Shown here piece after piece: positions 35,397 to 43,990 of a stretch of 64,000 bases of DNA. Location of the stretch: positions 1,612,001-1,676,000 of the forward strand of contig NZ_CP100454.1 of assembly GCF_024228315.1 (NCBI RefSeq). The letters run 5' to 3'. The stretch's first letter is position 1. Each line of letters opens with the position of its first letter. Below the pieces are notes generated by a model. The model was given only the letters and a program-made list of their open reading frames with translations. It searched no databases and was not told the DNA's origin. The position numbers and the translations under genes were made by a program. Origin of the DNA: Halomarina pelagica. GTDB taxonomy: Archaea; Halobacteriota; Halobacteria; Halobacteriales; Haloarculaceae.

Positions 35397-35663
35397 ATGG
35401 TTCGAGAGGAACTCCAGGCCGCGAGCGACGAACTGAACGAGGCGGCGTCGATGGCCGACGGCGAGACGAGAGAGCGCATCGAGGGGCAGGCCGACGAACT
35501 CGCCACCCTCGCGAGCGCCGAGCGGGGTCCCGATCAGGGGCGACTGGACCGACACATGAACATCCTGCGCGAGCTATCGGGCGACGCGGGCGACGGCGCG
35601 GAGCACGTCGAGCGCGCCCTCGAACACGTCGAGGAGTACCGGAAGGGCGTCAGCGGTATCTAG
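35397..35663 (+). CDS. DUF7553-like small protein, copy 2
   Basis: An 88-residue helical protein, MVREELQAASDELNEAASMAD, with GRLDRHMNILRELSGDAGDGAEHVERALEHVEEYRKGV. It is the more typical member of the haloarchaeal DUF7553 family as I recall it. ATG 35397 is chosen over one nine codons earlier. It converges with and overlaps the following gene by 14 bases. Confidence 0.8.
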   Translation: MVREELQAASDELNEAASMADGETRERIEGQADELATLASAERGPDQGRLDRHMNILRELSGDAGDGAEHVERALEHVEEYRKGVSGI

Positions 35664-36084
35664 CCTCCGACGCGCCCTCCTCGAGCATCTTTCCCGCCGA
35701 GACGGCGATCTCCTCGAAGGCGTCGATGTCCATCTCGTCGGTCGTCATGAGCACGCCGTGGTCGCCCACGAGCACGCGGCTAATGAAACCGTCCGAGAAG
35801 ACGCGGATGGTGAACTCGTACTCGCCGATCTCCGGTTCGGTGTCGGGTTCGAGCGAGAGTTCGGTGTAGCTGTGCTGGGCGTCGAATCCCTCCCGTTCGA
35901 TCTCGACGAACCGCTCTTTCACCTCTCGAGCGCGCTCCTCGTTCGGGTAGAGGTCGCTTCGGAGGTAGAGCAGATCGAACGCGTCCGGCGTGAAGTAGAT
36001 CACGCTACGGAGCGTGTCACCGACACCGGTTCGGCACGTGCTGACGAGTCCCTCCGCGAAGTCGACCGAGATGTCGGTTGACAT
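35650..36084 (-). CDS. DUF7522-like hypothetical protein
   Basis: A 144-residue alpha/beta protein (SVIYFTPDAFDLLYLRSDLYPNEERAREVKERFVEIER, then EYEFTIRVFSDGFISRVLVGDHGVLMTTDEMD). It fits a conserved haloarchaeal family I would call DUF7522. Soluble, no catalytic motif. Start ATG 36084. Confidence 0.75.
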   Translation of the reverse strand: MSTDISVDFAEGLVSTCRTGVGDTLRSVIYFTPDAFDLLYLRSDLYPNEERAREVKERFVEIEREGFDAQHSYTELSLEPDTEPEIGEYEFTIRVFSDGFISRVLVGDHGVLMTTDEMDIDAFEEIAVSAGKMLEEGASEARYR

Positions 36085-36193
36085 ACCGCCGATAGATCAC
36101 GGGCGAGTATGAGCACATCGTACGTCGCCACCGCGGCCCGCGCGGTGAAGCGAGCGACGAGACGGCGACTGATACTGTCGGACGGACGCCGGG

Positions 36194-36781
36194 TCAGCCG
36201 TCCGTCACGTCGTTCGAGTCGTCCCCGCCCCGCTCGGACGCCCGCTCCCGTCCCTCGTCCGTCTCGCTCTCCGCCCTTCCGTCACCCGCCTCGCTCCCCC
36301 CACCCACCTCTCTCTCGCTGGCGGGCGCGTCCGCCGGAACGTCGAGGACGCCGTGCGGCGAGACCGCGAGCACCGGGATCGACGACGCGAGGAGGACCCG
36401 CTCGGTGGTGCTCCCGAGGAAGTGTTCGAACCCCTCCCGACCGCGGGTCCCCATCACGATGAGGTCGACGTCGTGGTCTTCGGCGTACTCGACGATGGCG
36501 GCGTGGACGTACAGGCCGTGTTCGAGCACCGGCACCGCGTCGACGCCCATCTCCTCGGCCTCCGCGACCAGGGCGTCGAGCGCGGCCTCGCCCGTCTCGC
36601 GAAACTCCTCGAGCGTCGTGCGCATGCTGTGTGCGCTGAAGAGCATCTTCTCGACGCTCTCGTCGACCACGTACAGGAGGTGCACCGTCGCGCCGACCGA
36701 CCGGGCCAACTCGAAGGCGTGCTCGGCCGCGGCCGTCGCGATGTCGCTGCCGTCGGTCGGAACGAGGATGACGTCGTACAT
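36194..36781 (-). CDS. UspA family stress protein
   Basis: A 195-residue universal stress protein. MYDVILVPTDGSDIA begins the fold, and the nucleotide loop GTRGREGFEHFLGSTTERVLLASSIPVLAV is intact, so ATP binding is likely. A 45-residue acidic, Glu/Gly/Ser-rich tail is extra. A TATA box on the minus strand (TATAAG, about 36806-36812) is 25-31 bases upstream, leaderless. Confidence 0.92.
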   Translation of the reverse strand: MYDVILVPTDGSDIATAAAEHAFELARSVGATVHLLYVVDESVEKMLFSAHSMRTTLEEFRETGEAALDALVAEAEEMGVDAVPVLEHGLYVHAAIVEYAEDHDVDLIVMGTRGREGFEHFLGSTTERVLLASSIPVLAVSPHGVLDVPADAPASEREVGGGSEAGDGRAESETDEGRERASERGGDDSNDVTDG

Positions 36782-37054
36782 GGGCGACGGTGCGCGAGGA
36801 CGGCACTTATACTGTCGGCCGTATCCGCCCCATCGTTCGGACGCGATCGAAACGGACGTAGTCGAAACGGACGCAGTCGATCGAACCGAGTGGGGTCGAC
36901 GGTGCGACCGCCACGACCGACGACGTAGCCGCCTCCGAGCGGCGGGGGTATGCGTATAGCGCCAACGCCTATGCCAGTGCGTCGCACTGCTCCCCGTGGG
37001 CGTCGCTCCGCCGGGGAGCACTCCCAGTATCGGCACACGATTCGTGGTGGAGAC

Positions 37055-37255
37055 GTGTCACACGTCATACGTTCCGGGGGGAGACCCTCCCCCACCCCAC
37101 CGTGGACCGACGACGTTCCGTCGGAGAGACCGTTCTGGATCGCCGTCCGACACCTCGAATCGAGCGACCGCCGGCCCGAACACGTCGACTGGATCGTCGC
37201 GGGAGGGCGGTGGCCGCACCCGGACTACGCGGACTCGTCGGGGACCCGCCGGTAG
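37055..37255 (+). CDS. Possible small protein (low support)
   Basis: A 66-residue frame from GTG 37055. The part DVPSERPFWIAVRHLESSDRRPEHVDWIVAGGRW looks protein-like, but no family or promoter is seen, and the C-terminus overlaps the convergent gene at 37225 by 31 bases. The frame continues upstream to 36950 with low-quality sequence. It may be a decayed gene. Confidence 0.3.
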   Translation: MSHVIRSGGRPSPTPPWTDDVPSERPFWIAVRHLESSDRRPEHVDWIVAGGRWPHPDYADSSGTRR

Positions 37256-37386
37256 TGCGTCCCCCTGACGACGACGCCGTCCTCCACGACTCGTACCTCG
37301 CGCAGGGGAAGCTCGCCGGCGAGGTGGGCGTCGCAGATCTCGCTGCCGGTGACGCGCGTCCCATCTGCCGCCTCGTAGAGGGGCAT
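37225..37386 (-). CDS. Small hypothetical protein (53 aa)
   Basis: A 53-residue protein, MPLYEAADGTRVTGSEI, then LAGELPLREVRVVEDGVVVRGTHYRRVP. It looks like a small beta domain, typical of short conserved haloarchaeal proteins, with one cysteine. Function unknown. Start ATG 37386. Confidence 0.6.
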   Translation of the reverse strand: MPLYEAADGTRVTGSEICDAHLAGELPLREVRVVEDGVVVRGTHYRRVPDESA

Positions 37387-37824
37387 GTACGACGGGAGGG
37401 CCCGGACGCACTTACGCTGTCGGCCGGTCCCCGTACCGACCGGTCGGCACCCCGGACATCGACGCTCGCGAACCGGAGCCGGCCGACGGGCGTGGTCCCG
37501 GCGACGACTCGACGCCGGTGAACGGCGTCGGCTCCGTTTACACGCTGTGGCCGACCGTCTCGTCCCGCGTCGAGGAGACGTTCCGCCCCTTGCGTCGGTT
37601 ACGGGGAGGGTCTGCGTCCCTCGATCGGGACGCTGTAAGACGCACCCGATTCGCCGTGGGACTCACTGGTTCGAATCGGCTCAGGGGGGCGTTTCACTGC
37701 TCACTGCATCCCCGGGAGAAGTCCGCCCTCCCCGATTTGAACGCCGGAAGACGGTTCCGCTCGCTACGCTCGCGGACTGCGACTTCCGAGCACGAAATCG
37801 GCTCGGCCGGATGTACACGACAAA
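37387..37824. other. Gene-free stretch with an attachment-site scar
   Basis: No convincing gene is present in these 438 bases. The plus-strand frame 37518-37892 reads into the tRNA gene and is spurious. The region holds an 8-bp inverted repeat, CCGATTCG / CGAATCGG (about 37647-37680), and a 22-bp copy of the tRNA-Tyr 3' end at 37722-37743. It looks like the remains of an integrated element. Confidence 0.5.
37722..37743 (-). repeat. Duplicated 3' end of tRNA-Tyr (att-like direct repeat)
   Basis: These 22 bases are identical to 37825-37846, the last 22 positions of the tRNA-Tyr gene (discriminator, acceptor strand, T-stem). Flanking bases differ. Starts are 103 bases apart. Integrases that use tRNA genes leave exactly this kind of duplication, so this is read as attL/attR of an element now lost. 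Confidence 0.75.
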
Positions 37825-37898
37825 TCCGCCCTCCCCGATTTGAACGGGGGGCAAGTCGATCTACAGTCGACTGCTCTGCCAGACTGAGCTAAGGGCGG
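37825..37898 (-). tRNA. tRNA-Tyr (GTA anticodon)
   Basis: A 74-base cloverleaf. Acceptor CCGCCCT pairs with AGGGCGG; discriminator A. D-stem is GCTC/GAGC, anticodon stem GTCGA/TCGAC with loop CTGTAGA, giving anticodon GTA with T before it. T-arm is CCCCG-TTCAAAT-CGGGG. No intron, no encoded CCA. A TTAAAT element about 26 bases upstream is the likely promoter. Its 3' end is duplicated at 37722-37743. Confidence 0.97.
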
Positions 37899-38014
37899 TC
37901 CATCGGATAGGAGCGGCGCGCGGAATTTAACCCTTATCCTTCGGTCGCGTCGGTCACGTGTCCGACGGAGGAGGAAGATTCATATATCCTAACCAATATA
38001 CGATACACGACCGG

Positions 38015-38755
38015 ATGAGCAAGATCACGTTCCGCGCCGACGACGATCTCATCTCGCGATTGGAGGAGTACGACGCCTCCAAGAGCGAGGTCATGCGCGA
38101 GGCGCTCCGCGCGTACCTCGACGACGCGAGCGGCGCGTCGCGGACGTCGGGCGCGTCGGGCGCGTCGGACGCCGCACACGACCGCGAGCGTGATCCCGAC
38201 CTCGATTCCCGCCTCGACGAGCGCGTCCGCGAGCGGGTGGACGCCGCCATCGACGAGCGCGTAGACGACATCGTCGCCGCCGTCCTCCCCGAAGTCCTCG
38301 CGCACGTGCGAGGGGACTACGCCCGACAGCCCCCGACCCGCGGGGCGCAGGACGTCAACCTCACCATCGCGGTGGAGGGGGCAGGTGCGGTCAGGGGGGC
38401 GCCCGACCGGGTCGACGCGGCTGGCACGCACGACGCAACCGGGACGACCGACGCCACCGACGCGACCGACGCCGCCGACGCGACCGCACGTAAGACACCG
38501 AACGACGCCGATCCGCGTCCGTCCGACGCCGCGCACGATCGTGACCGCGAGCGTGAACGCAAGCCTGAACCCGAACGCGCCTGCGGCCAGTGCGGCGAGG
38601 GGCTGTCGTCGTCGCACGTCTTCTGTCCGAACTGCGGCGAGAAGGCGAGCCACCGCGTCTTCTGCGAGTGCGGCGACGAGGTCCGCTCGGACTGGAGCTT
38701 CTGCCCGGGGTGCGGTCGTCGCACGCCAGCGGCGGACGTCCTCGACCGCCAGTAA
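38015..38755 (+). CDS. cdrL: CdrL-like RHH regulator with double zinc ribbon
   Basis: A 246-residue DNA-binding protein. Residues 1-40 are a ribbon-helix-helix (MSKITFRADDDLISRLEEYDAS, then VMREALRAYLDD). A long Asp/Ala/Thr linker with helices follows. The C-terminus is a double zinc ribbon: CGQCGEGL...CPNCGEKA, and CECGDEV...CPGCGRR. In haloarchaea this gene precedes cdrS-ftsZ2 and CdrL acts on their promoter. A TATA box (CATATAT, 37981-37987) 28-33 bases upstream of ATG 38015 gives a leaderless transcript. Confidence 0.88.
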   Translation: MSKITFRADDDLISRLEEYDASKSEVMREALRAYLDDASGASRTSGASGASDAAHDRERDPDLDSRLDERVRERVDAAIDERVDDIVAAVLPEVLAHVRGDYARQPPTRGAQDVNLTIAVEGAGAVRGAPDRVDAAGTHDATGTTDATDATDAADATARKTPNDADPRPSDAAHDRDRERERKPEPERACGQCGEGLSSSHVFCPNCGEKASHRVFCECGDEVRSDWSFCPGCGRRTPAADVLDRQ

Positions 38756-38786
38756 CGCCCGACGTTTACGACCTGTCCCGGACCGT

Positions 38787-38948
38787 GTCTTACATCAGGG
38801 CAAAGATTTATTATACGCCGGTATATGTAAACACCTGCGTAAGACGATCGTCTTACACGGGGCGGTCGCGGGGGGACGACCCGCGCCGTCTTGCGGTTTC
38901 GACGTGTAAGACGGATGGGCCGGTGTGACACGTGGCCCGCCGTCTTAC
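38787..38948 (+). promoter_or_regulatory. cdrS-ftsZ2 promoter with repeated GTAAGAC/GTCTTAC sites
   Basis: Within the 215-base gap, the heptamer GTCTTAC or its complement GTAAGAC occurs at 38787, 38839, 38850, 38906 and 38942, with a near match GTCTTGC at 38888. Two of them form a perfect 18-bp palindrome at 38839-38856 (arms GTAAGACGA/TCGTCTTAC). A TATA-like TTTATTATAC lies at 38807-38816, with a second, GGTATATG, at 38820. The sites flank and follow the TATA elements, so a dimeric RHH protein bound here could block initiation. CdrL and CdrS are the obvious candidates. Confidence 0.7.
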
Positions 38949-38970
38949 CGGACACAAGGGGAAAACAACA

Positions 38971-39147
38971 ATGGAGCGTGTGACACTACGGATTCCGAAG
39001 CAGCAGATCGAAGAGGTCGAACGCATGGTCGAGACGGGCGAATACCCGAACCGGAGCGAAGCGATCCGGGCCGCCGTGCGCGACATGATCAACGAAGAGA
39101 ACGCGGAACGCCAGCGGCAGAACAAGCGTCCGTGGGCGAGAGCGTAG
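38971..39147 (+). CDS. cdrS: CdrS cell-division RHH regulator
   Basis: A 58-residue ribbon-helix-helix protein, [19 protein letters not shown] to RPWARA, closely matching haloarchaeal CdrS, which controls ftsZ2 expression and cell division. It is directly followed by ftsZ2 (stop TAG, then ATG with no gap), so the pair is one operon. Repeated sites upstream suggest autoregulation or control by CdrL. Confidence 0.95.
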   Translation: MERVTLRIPKQQIEEVERMVETGEYPNRSEAIRAAVRDMINEENAERQRQNKRPWARA

Positions 39148-40299
39148 ATGCAGGACATCGTCAACTCGGCGCTCGAGAACGCCGAGAAAGAGCAGCGCAA
39201 GATGTCCGGCGGGTCGGACGACGAGGAGTTCGGTGAACCCCGGATCGTCATCGTCGGCTGCGGCGGCGCGGGCAACAACACGGTCAACCGCCTGTACAAC
39301 ATCGGCGTCGACGGTGCCGAGACCGTCGCCATCAACACGGACAAGCAGCACCTCAAGATGATCGAGGCCGACACCAAGATCCTCGTCGGCAAGTCCCTCA
39401 CCGCCGGGCTCGGGGCGGGCGGCGACCCCGAGATGGGCGAGCGCGCCACCGAGATGGCACAGGGGACGATCAAGGAGGTGCTCGGCGAGGCGGACCTCGT
39501 GTTCGTCACCGCCGGGATGGGCGGCGGCACCGGCACCGGTGCCGCGCCCGTCTGCGCGAAGATCGCGAAGGAGCAGGGCGCGATCGTCGTCGGGATGGTC
39601 TCGACGCCGTTCAACGTCGAGCGCGCCCGCACCGTGAAGGCCGAGGAGGGGCTCGAGGAACTCCGCAACGAGGCCGACTCGATAATCGTCCTCGACAACA
39701 ACCGCCTGCTCGACTACGTGCCGAACCTGCCCATCGGCAAGGCGTTCTCCGTGATGGACCAGATCATCGCGGAGACCGTCAAGGGCATCTCCGAGACGAT
39801 CACCCAGCCCTCCCTGATCAACCTGGACTACGCGGACATGTCCACGATCATGAACCAGGGCGGGGTCGCGGTGATGCTCGTCGGCGAGACCCAGGACAAG
39901 AACAAGACCGAGGAGGTGGTCAAGGACGCGATGAACCACCCGTTGCTCGACGTGGACTACCGCGGCGCGTCCGGCGGCCTCGTCCACATCACGGGCGGCC
40001 CCGACCTCACGCTGAAGGAGGCCGAGGGCATCGCCCAGAACATCACCGACCGCCTGGAGGCCAGCGCCAACGTCATCTGGGGGGCGCGCATCCAGGAGGA
40101 GTACAAGGGGAAGGTCCGCGTCATGGCCATCATGACCGGCGTCCAGTCGGCCCAGATCCTCGGGCCCACGACCCAGAAGCAGGCCGACGCCTCCCGGCAG
40201 GCGCTCGACAGCGACACCGCCGAGAACTACACCTACGGCGAGACCGACGGCGGCACGCCGGAACTCGAACAGAACAACGGTCTCGACGTCATCCGCTGA
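39148..40299 (+). CDS. ftsZ2: Cell division protein FtsZ2
   Basis: A 383-residue tubulin-like GTPase that builds the division ring together with FtsZ1. The G-box [13 protein letters not shown] and the N-terminal [13 protein letters not shown] are intact, as is the synergy loop region [13 protein letters not shown]-terminal 30 residues are a short helix-rich extension. The C-terminal tail ([16 protein letters not shown]) ends in the conserved 'LD.I' tip. FtsZ2 rather than FtsZ1 is set by its cdrS partner. Confidence 0.97.
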   Translation: MQDIVNSALENAEKEQRKMSGGSDDEEFGEPRIVIVGCGGAGNNTVNRLYNIGVDGAETVAINTDKQHLKMIEADTKILVGKSLTAGLGAGGDPEMGERATEMAQGTIKEVLGEADLVFVTAGMGGGTGTGAAPVCAKIAKEQGAIVVGMVSTPFNVERARTVKAEEGLEELRNEADSIIVLDNNRLLDYVPNLPIGKAFSVMDQIIAETVKGISETITQPSLINLDYADMSTIMNQGGVAVMLVGETQDKNKTEEVVKDAMNHPLLDVDYRGASGGLVHITGGPDLTLKEAEGIAQNITDRLEASANVIWGARIQEEYKGKVRVMAIMTGVQSAQILGPTTQKQADASRQALDSDTAENYTYGETDGGTPELEQNNGLDVIR

Positions 40300-40450
40300 T
40301 CGGCGTCGCGGCCGCGGATACCACCGATACCACCTGCGGATACCTTATTCCACCTCACGCGCCGAGCGCCGACAGCGTCCGTGCCGACGGTGCGACGCCG
40401 AGGCGTACCCGACGCGTCGACGCTGCCGCCGGCGAAAACGGACGTTTACG

Positions 40451-41416
40451 CTACGCGTCCTCGACCGCCTCGACCAGCTGGCACTTCCGGCACAGTCGGC
40501 GCGTCGTCGTCCCGCCGCAGCGCTCGCACTCGCGCATCTCCGGGCCCTCTCCCTCGCGGTAGCGCTCGGCGGCGATGCCAGCCAGTTCCTCGTAGCCGGC
40601 CATGATGGAGTGGCGCGTTCCGGGGTGGTTCTCCTCCAGCTCGAGGAGGAGGCGCTGGATCTCCCCGCGGTAGGCCTCGCTCGCGTGCGGGCACTCGGTG
40701 ATGTGCGCAGGGAGGTCCCGCAGGTGGGCGTAGAGGGCGACCTCCTTCTCGGGGACGTCGCGCAGGGGTTTCGCGCGGGGGACGAACGCCTCGACCTCGG
40801 CGCGCTCGTCGAACCCCCCGAGGCTGGCGTCGAAGTGCTTCGCCACCTGGCTCACGTCCCCCTCGAGGACGTTCATCAGCGCGGTCTGGGCCTCGTCGTC
40901 GAGGTTGTGCCCGGTGAGGAGTTTGTCCGCGCCGAACTCCTCTGCGTACCGCGAGAGGAGGTCGCGGCGGAACACCCCGCAGTAGGCGCAGGGGGCCATC
41001 CCCATCGGGTCGGACTCGGCCACGTCGTCCATGCGGAGGCCGAACTCGTCCTCGTAGGTCACCACCTCGTGGCGGAGATCGAGGTCCGCCGCGAGGTCGA
41101 GGCAGGCGTCGAGCGACGCGTCGCGGTAGCCCTCGATCCCCTCGTGGATCGTGAGCGCGATCAGCTCCACGCGGGGGTCCTTCGCGAACGTCCCGTGGAG
41201 GAGGTGGGTGAGCACGACGCTGTCCTTCCCGCCGGAGAGGCCGACGACCCACGTCTCGGGGTCGTCGGGCGTCGCGTCCGGGGAGAGGAGGGCGTCCTCG
41301 CGGACGCGGCGGCGGACGCGCTTCTCGACCGACCGGCAGAAGTGCTTCTCGCAGAGGTGCAGCCCCGAGTACGCGGCGTGCATCACCGCCGGATTGCCGC
41401 ACTTGTCGCAGTCCAT
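40451..41416 (-). CDS. ncsA: tRNA 2-thiolation enzyme NcsA
   Basis: A 321-residue enzyme that adds the 2-thio group to U34 of tRNAs for Lys, Gln and Glu. N-terminal zinc cysteines (MDCDKC, then HLCEKHFC), the ATP loop GLSGGKDS, CAYCGVFRR for the sulfur relay or cluster, and a C-terminal zinc ribbon CERCGG...CRKC are all present. It uses SAMP2 as sulfur carrier in Haloferax. Full length. Divergent neighbours suggest its own promoter. Confidence 0.94.
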   Translation of the reverse strand: MDCDKCGNPAVMHAAYSGLHLCEKHFCRSVEKRVRRRVREDALLSPDATPDDPETWVVGLSGGKDSVVLTHLLHGTFAKDPRVELIALTIHEGIEGYRDASLDACLDLAADLDLRHEVVTYEDEFGLRMDDVAESDPMGMAPCAYCGVFRRDLLSRYAEEFGADKLLTGHNLDDEAQTALMNVLEGDVSQVAKHFDASLGGFDERAEVEAFVPRAKPLRDVPEKEVALYAHLRDLPAHITECPHASEAYRGEIQRLLLELEENHPGTRHSIMAGYEELAGIAAERYREGEGPEMRECERCGGTTTRRLCRKCQLVEAVEDA

Positions 41417-41573
41417 TACCCCCGGCTATCCGATCGAGGGCAATCACCGTTACGCATACGGAGAAGCGAGAGGGGGGGTAGAGAGACAGAGCGTAGAGAG
41501 CCACGACGGAGAGAAGCACGGCATAGAGAGCGAGGGGGACGACGAGGGCAGACGGACGGTCGCGACCCCCGCC

Positions 41574-42032
41574 TCAGTCCAGGAGCCGCTCCTCTCGGGG
41601 GCCGTCCTCACCCGTCCCTTCCTCGTCGAAGGCGGCGAGGAGGACCGCCGCGAGCGCCCCCATCACCAGACAGAGCGCCGCGAGCACGACCGCCGCGAGG
41701 AGGTGGAGCTGCGCGAGTTCGACGACCACCATCAGCGCCCCGGCGAGCAGGAACGCCCCCGTCGGCGAGGGGAGCGACGGACCGACGCCCGGGAGGTCCG
41801 TCCGCCGCCCGATCGCCGCGAAGACGAGCGTGAGGAGCGTGACGACGACGAGGTCGAAGCTGAGCAACATGAACATCGCCGTGGCCCCTGCCGGCGAGGC
41901 GTCAGGGATCCCCACCTGCGCCAGCGACAGGGGCACCTCTACAGACAGCGGGATCATGACCGATGACACCCTCCGCTCGCGGAAATAGTTCGCGGCCAGT
42001 TGTTGTTCGAGACTGATTTCGTATCGCGACAT
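41574..42032 (-). CDS. Small four-helix membrane protein
   Basis: A 152-residue protein with hydrophobic segments near 47-70, 85-105 and 105-135, and a soluble basic start (MSRYEISLEQQLAANYFRERR). No motif is recognised. Start ATG 42032; the gene is divergent from the DUF7095-like gene by 77 bases. Role unknown. Confidence 0.7.
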   Translation of the reverse strand: MSRYEISLEQQLAANYFRERRVSSVMIPLSVEVPLSLAQVGIPDASPAGATAMFMLLSFDLVVVTLLTLVFAAIGRRTDLPGVGPSLPSPTGAFLLAGALMVVVELAQLHLLAAVVLAALCLVMGALAAVLLAAFDEEGTGEDGPREERLLD

Positions 42033-42109
42033 ATAATTTACCGAGTCGAACTGGTGCGAAAGAGAGCGGCGAAGAAACGGTTTTTCGTCCGCGGTGGTTA
42101 CTGACGGCG

Positions 42110-42760
42110 ATGACCCTCTCCCGCCAGGCGGCCGCAGAGCGCGTCGAGCGCCTCGTCGAGACGGTCGAGCGCGAGACGATGCCCGTCCCCGTCCGCGAGG
42201 TGTGGGTGTACGGCGACCTCGCGCTCGGCCTCGACCCGGTCGAGCGGATCGACGTCTACCTCACCAAGGACCTGCTCTTTCACGGCGACGCGGAGCGCGA
42301 GGAGGAATTCGTCGAGCGCCACGGCGTGCGCGGCGTCGGCAAGACCGTCTCCGCCGAGTGGGCCGACGAGCACCCCGAAGCCATCCGCGCTAACCGCAAC
42401 GGGCACGTCGCCCCCGAGCGGTGCCTCGCCGCGCACCTCCTCGCGTCCGACGAGCCGATCCACCTCGAGGTGTGTAATACGGGGTTCGAGAACAACGTCA
42501 CCCAGCGGCTGAAGGGTGCGGTCGCCCGCGAGGCGTACGAACAGATCCTCGACCCGCGCGGCGTCTGCCTGTGGGTCGACGGCACGCGCTCGGAGACGGC
42601 GTTCGAGAAACTGCGCGAGGGCGACCTGATCTTCCCCACGCTCGACGACGCGCTCGCGATGCTCGGCATGGACGAGGACGAGGCGCGCGAGGCCGCCGAT
42701 GCGGTGAAAGCGTACCGCCGTGAGCAGGAGGGAATGACCGTCCGCGGCGACGTGGTCTGA
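42110..42760 (+). CDS. DUF7095-like hypothetical protein
   Basis: A 216-residue acidic protein with VREVWVYGDLALGLDPVERIDVYLTKDLLF near the start. The 'VYGD..LG.DPVER.DVYLTKD' stretch suggests a nucleotidyltransferase-like fold, but no catalytic triad is clear. It matches a conserved haloarchaeal family that I think is DUF7095. Soluble. Confidence 0.75.
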   Translation: MTLSRQAAAERVERLVETVERETMPVPVREVWVYGDLALGLDPVERIDVYLTKDLLFHGDAEREEEFVERHGVRGVGKTVSAEWADEHPEAIRANRNGHVAPERCLAAHLLASDEPIHLEVCNTGFENNVTQRLKGAVAREAYEQILDPRGVCLWVDGTRSETAFEKLREGDLIFPTLDDALAMLGMDEDEAREAADAVKAYRREQEGMTVRGDVV

Positions 42761-42892
42761 GGGCGAACCAACGTCGTCCCTCGATCCGCTCGCTCGGCGC
42801 ACTCGGTCGCGGACGGCTTCGTCGTCCGTTCGCGCTGTCCGCGGCCGCCACGCCGGCGTCGGCGGTGGCACTCGAATCGGTCGTTCGGCCCG

Positions 42893-43084
42893 TATATTTA
42901 TGACAGAAAGCGGGACCAGAGCCCCCATGACGTGAGAGTCGTCGTGAGGTGCTCCGCGGTTGTGCGACGCCACACCTCACGGAATCGGTCGCGGCGTCGC
43001 CTGTCCGCCAGGACGTTTTGCTTCATGAGCGGCTGCGCCGCCCGCTAGCAAAGCGCCCACTGAAACCGCGGCACTCTCCGCGGT
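42893..43084 (+). ncRNA. Candidate small RNA with its own TATA box
   Basis: A strong TATA box, TATATTTA (42893-42900), is followed by about 160 bases with no start codon of interest but much pairing: GTGAGGTG/CACCTCAC (42943-42981), TTTTGCT/AGCAAAG (about 43016-43053) around a GC helix, and a perfect ACCGCGG-CACTCT-CCGCGGT hairpin (43065-43084) that could end or protect the RNA. The likely start is near 42922. No known RNA family is recognised. The rest of the 394-base gap shows nothing. Confidence 0.35.
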
Positions 43085-43154
43085 CGTTCGGCTCGTCTCC
43101 TCCGCTCACCCCGAGACGGACCGAACGGATCAGCCCGTCCGCCGACCGGGTCGG

Positions 43155-43952
43155 TCAGGGGACTCGCCCCACCGTCACGTGGAAGGGGACGACCTCCCGC
43201 CGCCGGTACTCGCCCCTCCCCATCTGCTCGACGACGCGCCGCCCCATCGCGCGCCAGTCCGCCCGGAGCGCGTCGTACTCGTCGTCGGTCAGACCGCCGG
43301 CGAGCAGCGTCTCGCGCTGGCTCCCCAGGCGCGACGCCGTCGCCTTGCGCCTCGCTCCCTCCAGCGCCCGCTCGTCGTACGGCGGTTCGACGATCCGCGC
43401 GTGGTCGTAGCGGCGCGTCTCGACGTCGACGAGCCCCGCCTCGCGGAAGAGTCCCGGCACCGCGCCGAGGGTCACGTCCGTCGGGACGCCGGCGACGTAG
43501 CGCTCGCGGGCGCGGGCGGCGAGGCGCTCCTCCGCCGGGACGGTCGAGTCGACCGTCACCGCCCCGTTATCCGGTTCGACCGCCGCCACGAGGTCCGACG
43601 ACGCGCGGCGGAACTCGCGCACCGCGGCGACCGGGTCGGGGAGGTTGATCAGGAGGGCCTGACAGACCACCAGGTCCGCCGCCCCGTCGCGGACGGGCAT
43701 CGAGAGCGCGTCGGCGCGAACGGGAGAGACCGGTTCGGAAACCGCTTCGAGGAGGTCGGCGTCGCGGTCGAGTCCGACTACGCGGGCGGCGTCGGGGGCG
43801 TCCGCCGCCAGCACGGCCGAGAGTTCGCCCGTCCCGCAGCCCACGTCGAGGATCGTCGCCCGGTCGGGCAGCGAGAGCGGTGCGAGCGCGTCGCGTGCCT
43901 CCCACATCCCCTCTCGGGTCGCGGCCAGGTAGTCGGCGGAGAACCGGCGCAT
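43155..43952 (-). CDS. Class I SAM-dependent methyltransferase
   Basis: A 265-residue enzyme. Motif I is ILDVGCGTGELSAVLA; motif II about VVGLDRDADLLE; then ADALSMPVRDGAADLVVCQALL. The C-terminus contains VVPFHVTVGRVP. Methylation target unknown. Start ATG 43952. Length and motifs fit UbiE-type enzymes, but nothing in the context narrows this. Confidence 0.9.
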   Translation of the reverse strand: MRRFSADYLAATREGMWEARDALAPLSLPDRATILDVGCGTGELSAVLAADAPDAARVVGLDRDADLLEAVSEPVSPVRADALSMPVRDGAADLVVCQALLINLPDPVAAVREFRRASSDLVAAVEPDNGAVTVDSTVPAEERLAARARERYVAGVPTDVTLGAVPGLFREAGLVDVETRRYDHARIVEPPYDERALEGARRKATASRLGSQRETLLAGGLTDDEYDALRADWRAMGRRVVEQMGRGEYRRREVVPFHVTVGRVP

Positions 43953-43990
43953 TACCGTGTGGTGGAAGCGACGGCGTGAAAACGGTGCGG

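Noticed and set aside
37518-37892. 124-codon plus-strand frame
   Set aside because: It covers the tRNA-Tyr gene and its duplicate in antisense; no protein features.
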